NCBI RefSeq assembly: GCF_047496725.1
Contig: NC_132982.1
Location: 5,239,501-5,303,500, forward strand
Length of the DNA: 64,000 nucleotides
Direction of reading: 5' to 3'
DNA from: Anoplolepis gracilipes
Taxonomy: Eukaryota; Arthropoda; Insecta; Hymenoptera; Formicidae
This document shows positions 54,173 through 64,000 of this stretch, piece by piece. How positions within the stretch are numbered: position 1 is the stretch's first letter; each line of letters starts with the position of its first letter. The notes under the pieces were generated by a model, which was not told the origin of the DNA, ran no database searches, and saw nothing but the letters and a program-made list of their open reading frames with translations. The position numbers were made by a program, and so were the translations under genes.

Positions 54173-54756
54173 TACCTCGATATCTTTTTAATCGAATAAA
54201 TATTTCTAATTTTATTAGCCTGCTTTTTCTTTCTCTCTCTTTTTTATTTCACTCGCTCGTTGTGCTCCCTGTTTATAGCGGATCGTTCAATTGTCCGATA
54301 CAAAACGGTTAAAATTACTAGATTGTTCCATAAAGTTTTTGTGGAACGCTTTACTGTTAAACTGCGCGAGTAAAAAAACACAAGATTTATGAAAGCGTTT
54401 TATACGTATAATGTCATATACGTCGTACTTAGCTCGTCGTTTCAAAAATTTTATTTTTAAACACACTTCAAGCGACTATTAATATTAAACGCTCGAGATT
54501 TAATATGATTAAAAATAGAATTGAAATTACATTGGAAAATTAAATATTTTCTACGTTAGACAGAGCTTTCAGTCAGTCTCAGAATTAATAAAAATCGAAT
54601 AAAGAGTCTGAACATCTTCTTGCACATTAGATAATCGGACATTGGCGTTATCAAAGTCACCGGAGAGCCATCCATTTTTAGAGCAAAAGGTTGAGGTATG
54701 AAGATTTAATGAACCATAACGATTAATATAAAAGCTTAAAAAAGAAAAAGAAAAGA

Positions 54757-54780
54757 AGAGAGAGAGAGAGAGAGAGAGAG
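54757..54780. repeat. (AG)12
   Basis: Dinucleotide repeat. Confidence 0.95.
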
Positions 54781-55155
54781 CAATTGAATTGTAGAATTTA
54801 ACGGTCTATTTCGCATTGAATCTATCGATTCGATTACTTTATTCCCTTAACGTTAATCTTTGCTTCATTAACACTCGATTCGGGCACGAAGCAAAAAAAT
54901 GGCCTTCCTTCCACCAATCTATTTCCATTACATCGTCGTTAAATAATATATCGCTCTAAATAAAATGTTAAAAAAATATTTTCGAGAGAAAATTTATCCA
55001 CAGTGAGGAGAGAAAATTCTCGCAAAGAGAAATAAAGGAATCTTTTTTTCATAAGAAAAAAATAATTATTTAATCATCAAGTGTTTACATATCATAGTCT
55101 AGTCATTTTTTATCAAAGGTGAATAATATTATTTTTATTACATAAAAACATGTTT

Positions 55156-55182
55156 ATATTATATATATATATATATATATAT
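55156..55182. repeat. (AT)n tract
   Basis: Dinucleotide repeat. Confidence 0.95.
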
Positions 55183-57941
55183 CACACCTTTCAGATATGC
55201 TTAATATTTTTCGTTTTCAATTTCTAATGCAATTAGTAAACTATAATGCAAGAAGCGATTAGCAAGATGCAAATGCACTTGCTATTTCCATCAAAGAAGC
55301 AGTCGCGACATCGCTTTGAGGGGTTCGAAAGGATAACTTCAAGCTCTCGCCACTGAATTTCGTTATGACGTCGAAAAGTTATAGTCGCGTCCCTCGCGCC
55401 TCTCTCCTTCTATATTATCGGAGTTTCATATTACGCAGGAAGTTTCTGCTCTTCGTAGATTATCGAAGCCAGATACAATCCCTGCACCAACGGATTTTAG
55501 TCTCAGTCAGCCAGATTGTTGCATAAGAACTGCGAGAAGAAGGTCTGCGTTCGTAAAAGTGTTCAATTAAAAAAGGGACGATAAATGGATATTACAGAAG
55601 TAATTCTTGAATGAGTCTAACGAGCCCTGAATAAATTTCAACGAGCAAGTTACTTAAATATAACGCGATCTATCTCACCTTTGACAAAAAAGATGAGCTG
55701 GAATATCACGGCTAAATATATCACGCGATTAAAACTTTGCGCAGTCACGCGGAGGATGGCAACAGCTTCCGCATATATATGTGCGCTCTGAAATCTTGTG
55801 TACTTTTCTCACCCGTTCGCGGAAGGCAACTATGTATGTTAGTACTTTACAAACTTACTTCTAACGAAGAACATTTGCTTAGCGTGGAAATTGACGAGAT
55901 ATATTACGTAAAATTAGATACCGCGATAAAATACAATTCTTAAGAGTATAGTAAAACCGAACTTGGGGCTCGCTCTCTCATGATGAAATTTTTCGCTTTT
56001 CTCGTATTCCGTCGCATCTGTTTTATATAATATATATATATATATTATATATTACGTTCGAAATACGCGTTTCAGATTCTCGTCTGTTCTCCTCGGCACA
56101 ATTGATAGCTTTTACAACGGAAGGCGCTGTAATAATCAACGCGGTGAATTCACGACTGCGTTAAAGATTAACATTCACGCCCATGCCAGACGCCTCCGTA
56201 GCGACGTATACATATATATTCGATGTCTCGTTTACCATGTCTGTGTGCTAATTGTAAAGTAATAGACAGACTTACCCGTGCGCGTATACAGACTCGGTGT
56301 GCTGGGTTCGCTCGCAAGAAATAAGGCGCATTAAGCGTAAACCGTGCGGTAACATTCCGCCCATCTTGGCGCATGTAACTGCAAGTTGCGGAATGAGTTG
56401 GCGGAGAAACTGTAGCGCGGAGGGTAATGTTATACTATGTACAAAACATACACACGGAAATCGTGGTGCACGAATTAAGGTACCACGCTGAAGAAAGAGA
56501 GCTGTTGCCTAATGTACAACAATGATACCCGACCCATTCCGCTTTTACTCAATCACGCTATTCGTTAACTTCACTTACCGCGAGTGTTGCGGACATCATA
56601 ATTTTAACTGCAAAACCGTCTTTTTTAAAAATCTCTTATTACATTTCCTATAATTAAATTATCCTCTCGCACGTAAAGTTCTCTCGCGAAAGTTAAAAAA
56701 TATTAAAAATCATTTCTTGTAACTTTTGTCAGTAATATTTTTCGATTAAACAATTTAAAGCATCGTGACACATTTCATGTATATATTATTATCACTATGT
56801 AATCTTCGTATAGAATTTCAATCGAATGTTTACAATAACATTAATCAAAACTTTGATCACGCTCCAATTAATTTATTTAATGTTACACCATTATTTTATA
56901 CGCGTATTGGTAATTGCAAGCACAAATATTATTTCATGCATTGTCATGTATCTTGAGTTCGATTAGTTCATGCTTGTAAATTACATTCGGTATAGCATTT
57001 CCACTGTTATAATTTTTCGCATTTAATTGCTATAAATAAAATGCGCTACGTTTGCTCTTCCAATTACAAGCAAATTACGATTACTGCGTTGTACAAACGT
57101 GAACCTATGTGAATCGTTCCTCGCGCTCAAACTAATCTACATTGTTAATACACGCACGTAGCGTTACAAAATTGTAGTTAATGTTTTAAATGCATTACAA
57201 AAACAGAGGAAAATACGAACGTGGACATTTTTAATGACAATTTAAACGAGAGAAACTCGCCGAGAGAAAACGACATTGCGTTTATTCGTCGCGAAACAAA
57301 ATAACGAACGACAACGTGTTTTCGCACAGTGCAAAAACTTTTTTTCAATTGCGATTTTACATGTTTTTGCAACTCGAGGCAGATTGCATCGATTTTTTGA
57401 AGGGCAATTCGTGCCGATCTATAGCTCCGATCACAGCTCTCGATATACCAGAGGGTATTCATCGCGTAATCGATCAGCAAATCGGCGGATCGTAAATAGA
57501 CATTTGCGTCACGCAAAATTCGCATAATATAATGGTGACACTGATGTCCGAATATCCGGGCAGACAGTCGAACAATGATAGTCGAAATCGATTATCGAAA
57601 TTCGGTGGACACGCGAAAACCGCGATATTCTCAGGCATCGATGTAAATCTCGCTTAATAAAGTGAACAATATCGCGATGCGGAATGCGATCGTGATTTTA
57701 ATGATAATTTCTCTTCTGAGAAGAATTTATGTTACCGCTGTAAATTCAAATCAAAAATCCATGCGATAAATATCCAACGTAAAAACACGAAATAATATAT
57801 TATATTTATGACGAATAAAACGGAGCTGGCGATAATATAATCAATATTTCCGCAGATAAATTATCATTCGATACAGTCGAACACAAACAGTTGCACTTGC
57901 TTTGTAATCCGGCTTCAATTGCAATCGAAACTAGCTGGCAC

Positions 57942-57965
57942 GGTGAGGTGAGGTGAGGTGAGGTG
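57942..57965. repeat. GGTGA pentamer repeat
   Basis: Nearly five perfect GGTGA units in an otherwise mixed region. Confidence 0.95.
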
Positions 57966-58699
57966 CATCGCGGCGTCGCATCGACGCCGAAATTTATACG
58001 CTCGCGTAATTATGTTGGCTTATTGGTAGCAACAGGAGGACGGCCGCGGTAACGCGTTATCGAGCCGCAATAAAATGCCAGCCAGCAGCGACACAAAGCG
58101 GCCCATCGTCCGCTAGTTTATCGCAATAATCGATACTAGACAAGCTATAATAAGGCATAATAATACACGGCGACAATATTCTAGAATAGGAGATGCGCGT
58201 TTATTGAACGTTTTAATCAATTTCGCGCAAACTCGCCAAGACTCGCAAATTGGATGATCCTAATCGTGAGCCACGATTAAAGTTACATTCTCGAGTTTAT
58301 CGCCACGGCCATAATATGCGAGGGCCACTAATGCCGAACTGTGCGGATTTACAATTCCATTCCGAATTCCCATAGGAATCATAAGCGCGCAATTTAAACT
58401 CGGTCGACCAATATGTTCTACTTTATATAAAAGATTGAAATATTGGTAACATATCATATATTATATGCAGGTCTTTCTAACTTTGTTAAAAATAATTTCT
58501 GATGTTCTCAAATCTCAAAATGCAGAAATAGAACTTTTGAAAATTGTGTGACAAAATTATTCGTTTGCATTTTTGTTGCGAAAGGAATGTAAAAATAAAA
58601 AATAATACTGTATACAGTTTTAATGGATCAGTTTTAAAAATATGATTTAATCGGATTCACGAGAATAGGAAGATACTTTTCTTTATAAACAATCACGAA

Positions 58700-58719
58700 A
58701 TGATTATTGCAATAATCAT
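58700..58719. repeat. 20-nt AT-rich palindrome
   Basis: ATGATTATTGCAATAATCAT is a perfect palindrome, 13 bases before a GTAGGGTATC motif. Confidence 0.85.
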
Positions 58720-60139
58720 AAAGTAATCGGTAGGGTATCAAATCCCGTATTGACGTAGTATCAATTCGCCATGATCTTTATTACGCCCTAAAAAAAAAAA
58801 AGGACAAATATTCAGTTCAAAAATTCTGTTGTTTCATCTGATACATTGTGCGACAAATATTACATTGGCACGCTAAATTAACTTTTTATAATCGATTATT
58901 ATCTCACTGTTATTACCACGGTAGGCTTCTATTTGCGAAGGCATTTATGCAAGGAAAAACCGATGCCGAAATTCCTTCATCCACAGCCACTTCAGATACT
59001 TTAGCGAATATCGGTATTCCCATAACGTACAGTTGCGGCTAAAATTTTCATTTATTCATGCTGTACTGTTATAGCATCTCACTTTAAGATAGGTATTTAT
59101 ACAATAGATGGTTATTTGTATATCAATACGCAAAAAAATAAACATGATATGTATTACAAAGCACAAAAAAATATTATCTCATACGGCATATTAAAAAAAA
59201 AAATAAAAATAAAACACAATTTGATGCTTGAAAAATAAATTTTGGCAAAAAAAGCATTTATTAGAGAAATTTCAAAACGTTAAAAATAAAAATTTCATAA
59301 TCTCATCTGCACATATTTCAATTAATCTTAAATAACAGTTTAAAAAAAAAAAAAGCAAAAATCAATGGTGCACGCGGTACAGCGTGCAATCATTTTACTG
59401 ATTCAAAGTATCCACCTTCGTGTTTTGATCATAATCGCGAGAGAAGGATTTTAATTTCCGTTCTCTATCCTTCACTCTTTCGGATCGCTCTTCGCTTTCC
59501 TTCGGGACGATACGACATGGTCGTCGATCGAGCCGATCGCCGGGAGGGATCTCGCTTATCTCCTACGACAACAACAACGGCGACGAGAGAAGAAGGACGA
59601 GGAAAAGGACGACGATAACGAAGATCAAGCCCCGTGTCGGGCTTGTGAGAAACAGCCATATCGATCGGGCATTGCGCATGGAAGCCGGAGAAGCGTTTCG
59701 AATCATAGTGGTCGAGAGCAAGCCTGTGCAAGCCCTGGCTGGCTTCGTCTCGTCTCGCTTCCTCTCTCGTTATCCCATTCACATTCTTGGCTGGCACGGT
59801 CCTCTCCCGCCTTTTCCGTTTCCTCGCTTCGCACGCCGGTCCCGATGACATCGGCAGAAGGGGCCGAGCACCGCTCGCGACAAGATTATCCCGTTAACAA
59901 TGCGCACCAACTTGCCTCGAGATCCAGCCTGCATTATCGCGAAACTTTTCCCGTAGCCCTTTCCAGCCAGCCTTTTCCTTCCTGCCTCTCCTCAGCTCCT
60001 TCGACGAGAAAACGGTTTCTTCACGTGCTCCTCGAAGTGAGAGGTAGGTATATTACCTTGCCTTCGCGTCGCCAAGGCGACAATGTACTCGAAGTATTAC
60101 CTTTCCTCCCGTTACATTTAGGCAACAGAGGGAAAGGGG

Positions 60140-60141
<2 letters not shown>

Positions 60142-60202
<61 letters not shown>
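60142..60202. repeat. (GA)30, the longest microsatellite in the window
   Basis: 61 bases of uninterrupted GA repeat, preceded by a G-rich run. The overlapping long frames on both strands are artefacts of it. Confidence 0.97.
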
Positions 60203-60206
<4 letters not shown>

Positions 60207-60436
60207 TTCTTCACAGCATGATAAATTCGTACATCCATTAAGCTGTACGCGGCTAAATCGATTACGCAGCTGTGTACAACGTTGCGGCGGTAACAGGTCT
60301 TCGGGGCCGTAAATCATTAGCCGCATCGATGTATAATCCAAAGTGGGCTGATAGATCCGTACATCCATAGATTCGCAGAGATTCTCGTTTATAATTAGAT
60401 ACAATGACGTGACATTTGATGAACGATCTATAATCC

Positions 60437-60458
60437 GCTCTCTCTCTCTCTCTCTCTA
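60437..60458. repeat. (CT)n tract
   Basis: Dinucleotide repeat. Confidence 0.95.
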
Positions 60459-61949
60459 CTCTCCCGAATAAATACAAGAAATCAAAAAATTATTCAAGCG
60501 ATACTATTTCACAAAATAATTTTTATATATCGTTTTCATTGACGTTCGTATAAAATTTGATTCAATTTAATCAATATTATGAATTTTTCATTTCCAAGTT
60601 CCTCATTTTAATGCAAAATTGAAATATTCATCAATATGTGTACGCTGTCATTTTAAACTTATTTATTTTTTCATCTTATTAAAGTATCTTTTATAAAAAT
60701 ATAATATCAATTCTAAAAAAGTAGATGCTCCGAGAAACAAAGTTTTCATTGCTGGTTTAAGGTTTCTCTTCCGATTTAGTTATTATATCCTCGTGAAAAA
60801 AAAAAACTTGTTGCCTAACCAGCAAAACTCAAATGTAGGTTTTTACAGACGCGTTTTATATTTTTATTTTCTGTATAGTGGTAATAAAAAATGCAAGTCT
60901 CGCAGGAAGAAGAGAACTCGGAGATCGTGAGCGGCATACGAGAAAACGTTGGCAGGCGAAGAAATCCGAAGAAAATGGACACGTTTCCGATACTTTGGCG
61001 TGAGAATCGCGCATCGTTGATCGCGAGCTTCCGATTTGCCGCACGATAGCTTCTTTAGCTCTGACGAGTCCTTTCATTCTCACGTCAGGACGTCTGCTCT
61101 CACGCGAGTATCATTGATCCTTCGGCGGCGAGAGAGAACATGTACAGTGTAGCGTGACTTCAATCCCAGCATACACTACGCGGTCGAGAAGATTATCCTT
61201 TCCAGAGAATCGAACGGAAACAGAGTCCCCTCCGCGAGCGAGTATTAAGGATTGTATTTCTCTTATTTCCCAGGAAAATCCAGACGAACTCACGCGCTAT
61301 TGCAATTTCCAACAGTCGGAAATTCTCAATTAACGTACGCAAATAATATAGGTTTGCAATCAATATATGTAAATATTAATCAATCGAAAAAACATTTCTT
61401 CCATGTCCATGTGTGTTTAAAATTATGTGTTTCATTAATAGTGAAAATTATGTACGAGGTTTTCATTTTGAACCGTTTAATTTCATCTCATTATATCTTG
61501 ATTTTTAGACACAAACATTTAAAAAGCATTTCACGAAATTGTATTTTCATCGATGTATAATAAATATTGAACAACATGAAAAAAAAGAATTTTCCAAGTC
61601 AAATAGAAAAGTGATACTAAGAAAAATTATATTTCTACCAGACTATTATTTGGATCAGCGCCAATGTTTTCTTATACGAGATGATATATATTTTATATTT
61701 GTGAAAAGCATTACCTCCCGATGCGGCACGATTCTCGATATAATATAAGAGAGATTAATTTTTCGTTGAACGTCTTACTCTCGAGGAGATTATGATGGTG
61801 ATATATCGATAACGTGTGGGAAAACGTGTCCGTCGCGAAAGAAAGCTCACGAAAGCTTGTTAAGCTTTTCACATTCGTCGAAATAACGACAAAAATGAAG
61901 CAGCGTTGTTCAAACTTTAGATCGTACATATTAATTATAATTTTACTGG

Positions 61950-61976
61950 TTTTTTTTTTTTTTTTTTTTTTTTTTT
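61950..61976. repeat. T27 run followed by CGCAG
   Basis: A homopolymer followed by CAG, so it looks like a perfect 3' splice site on the plus strand. No matching donor or convincing exon follows. Confidence 0.95.
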
Positions 61977-62183
61977 CGCAGAAGACATAACTCGTGTAAT
62001 TACGTCGCGGAGCAACGAAAAGCTGAAATTTGTCGAGTTAAACTTTTTCTGCGAGACTACCCTCGGCGTTGGCTCAAGACGAAAAGCTAAAGAGCAAAAT
62101 AAAGGAAATGAAAACTGACTCCTAAAATTTCACAGGACGCTTTATCAAAATGAAATGAGATGTAAGATTATAATATACGCGGA

Positions 62184-62396
62184 GCGTCCCGTGAGTCCAT
62201 GTCATAACTTCGAAATCTAATTTTCCGAAGTTGTCTTGAATTAAAAATTCTATGTGAATTCTACATGAATATGGGTGCCCTAGAGTTAGAAACTCTAGAA
62301 ATTATTCAGAATCGGATCCGTGTTCACCTAACATCCTACAGTCGGGATCACATTAGGAATCTGATCTCGAGGTTACGACATAAAGTCCGCGGGCAC
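62184..62396. mobile_element. MITE-like element with imperfect ~40-bp terminal inverted repeats
   Basis: The left end (CCCGTGAGTCCATGTCATAA then CTTCGAAATC) matches the complement of the right end (CCCGCGGACTTTATGTCGTAA then CCTCGAGATC) with about three of four bases identical over some 40 positions. In the middle, CTAGAGTT at 62280-62287 pairs with AACTCTAG at 62291-62298. The roughly 210-bp length, inverted ends and foldable centre are typical of a MITE. There is no coding potential. Confidence 0.5.
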
Positions 62397-63272
62397 ATTG
62401 TATATAATGTCACGTAACTCCATCTTTTTTTAAATAAACTTTGTTTTTACAACGTATAAAAGCTTGTTTCGCAGTCTTATTCTCTATACGCAATAAATAA
62501 AAATCTTACTAATAATTATTACATAATGTTTCTCTCATAAGAGATGTTACAAACAATAGTGGAAAATATCACAAAATGTGATGTGAGTGAGCGCTTCAAA
62601 AATTCGTAAACACGCAATTTTAGAGTTTCAGGGATTAGAAACGTCACGAAGTGGCGACGAGACAATCAATATACGAGGATTTCATCAAAAGCGGTTTCCG
62701 GTCGTCGCGTCAAATTTTTCCTTATATTTCCGAATGCAATTTAACGTAAAATGTTACGGGCGATGCATCGGGCGACATTATATAGTTTCTTTATCGAGTT
62801 TCCCTATCGCGAAAAACAATTCATGCGCGTTCGGACATTCGAGGGAGCACTGTCGATCTCACTGTCATACTGTATCTAAGGTTCTCACTTTTTTCGCCTG
62901 TACTCCTGTTTGGTGCGTGAAATACGCTGACATATCTCGATACGGCAGGAAATTATATTTTTGTTGGTCGAATATGTGAAAATATACGAAAGATCACACG
63001 CTTAAGAATGTCGGATATCACACATATTGGCGATGAAGAATTGAAATAAATGCCTGTGACAAGGAAACATTCGTGACGGCTGCTTCCCGATTTTGACAAA
63101 CTTTAAAAGGATCGGAGCTCGGAGTAGCTTGAAGTAAAGGACACGCGTATTTATACAAGATATTCCAGCCATCGAGAGTCTCTTCTCTACGCATAAAGTT
63201 TAATTAAGAAATATAACGTTGTACAAATTAAAAATGAGACAAAGTTCTCGACTATGTTTACTCGCGACGAAA

Positions 63273-63297
<25 letters not shown>
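63273..63297. repeat. (TA)n tract
   Basis: Dinucleotide repeat. Confidence 0.95.
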
Positions 63298-63305
<8 letters not shown>

Positions 63306-64000
63306 CTACTCCTTTAACGTGAAAAGAAAATGACAGAGAAGTATGACTGATCAATCGTGAGGTGAGCGACATGAATCTGCGATGGAAAATTTCACATGGA
63401 TACTTGAAGGCAGCTTTACACTCTCTGCCTTGTGACGGCGGATGTGATATCTCGTCGAAAAATTGAGACGATAAAAGCGCGGCCTGAATAAAAGTCAAGA
63501 TGTTTTCGCTTTACACATAGACGCCTGTCGCACACGTGAACGAAATATGCGTGGCAAATTTCCGAGATCGGCTCACTGGAAAATTCAGCAACGCCGCCGT
63601 AACGTTTTATTTAAATTCTGCAACAAGGACTCTTACCTTTGGCGCGATACGCGCCGCGCGCACTCGCTTTATTTATCGCTTTATCGCGTTAACTTTGTTT
63701 ATTCGTATTCGCGAGTTTTTCGCTCGATGATCGCCGGTGCCTCGCCCATCCCTTTTGACCTTTTTATTTTTATATTCCGCTTGCTGCGCCGCGAAATCGT
63801 ACCGATAACGAGGAAAAAGCGCCGTACCAACGAGGCGACGAACAAATTCCCGCGAAATTCCGCCAATTACGAAATCCGCGCACGCGTCCGTAAATAAATG
63901 GAAAAAATAACGCGTGCGTGGCTTGACGGGACAACAATAACGAGATTTCGGTGCAGCTGAACGTTCCGTCGCAAATTCGCGAACGTGATTTTTCCGGCAA

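Larger units (their letters stand above)
46934..64000. other. Upstream region of the minus-strand gene model
   Basis: This holds the second copy of the dispersed repeat, the inverted-repeat element at 49020-49794, a possible two-exon leader at 56276-56607, a long GA tract at 60142, a MITE-like element at 62184-62396 and a CpG-rich end block from about 63540. The 157-codon plus-strand frame at 50053-50526 lacks recognisable domains. No RNA gene was seen. Confidence 0.5.

Noticed and set aside
55678..55705. Minus-strand mini-exon ending CAAAG|GTGAGATAG
   Set aside because: It would be only about 20 bases, with a weak acceptor and no phase or peptide support.
59465..60404. Overlapping frames of 127-155 codons on both strands
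   Set aside because: Both strands are open at once in CpG-rich and (GA)30 sequence, which points to composition, not coding.
61950..62040. T27-CGCAG as a plus-strand splice acceptor
   Set aside because: No donor with an open exon follows. Homopolymer runs are common here and mimic polypyrimidine tracts.

Overview
The window looks like a piece of an insect nuclear genome, most likely a hymenopteran such as an ant. It is AT-rich overall, with interspersed blocks where CpG is not depleted. It carries many long (GA)n/(CT)n and (TA)n microsatellites, homopolymer runs and small inverted-repeat elements, and it has no continuous long reading frames. The lineage is inferred from this texture only; no marker gene confirms it. 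I see no rRNA, no convincing tRNA, no CRISPR array, no bacterial-style operon and no intact transposase or polymerase. Nearly all reading frames of 60 to 190 codons here behave like chance frames, and the frames rich in Ser/Leu or Arg/Glu are translated GA/CT microsatellites.

The one gene model I can build is on the minus strand and runs right to left through very large introns. A short start exon ends at 46832 (ATG GGC CTG GA, donor GTAAGTACC). A 56-nt exon at 31643-31588 has a strong acceptor and a GTGAGT donor, and it encodes a basic-then-hydrophobic stretch. A 37-nt exon at 15519-15483 also has a GTGAGT donor. The exons are in compatible phase. Spliced together they read as a typical N-terminal secretion signal with an A-x-A cleavage site, so the gene is inferred to encode a secreted or membrane protein whose body lies beyond coordinate 1. 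I cannot name the family. The introns would be about 15 kb and 16 kb, and most of the window would then be intron or 5' flank of this gene. Possible upstream leader exons are at 56607-56276 and near 63637; these are weak.

The accessory layer is mobile and repetitive. (1) A roughly 380-bp 'head' followed by three diverged tandem units of about 390-470 bp lies at 37520-39162. A second copy (head plus one unit) lies at 48391-48995. (2) Immediately next to that second copy, 49020-49794 is bounded by inverted arms of about 95 bp and holds a 65-codon minus-strand frame. (3) Two MITE-like inverted-repeat elements lie at about 23189-23718 and 62184-62396. (4) There are several perfect hairpins and palindromes. 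Region by region: 1-15 kb is flank or intron with CpG-rich blocks and microsatellites; 15.5-31.6 kb and 31.6-46.8 kb are the inferred introns, the second containing the tandem repeat array; 47-64 kb is upstream sequence with the second repeat copy, the inverted-repeat element, a long GA tract and a CpG-rich end block.
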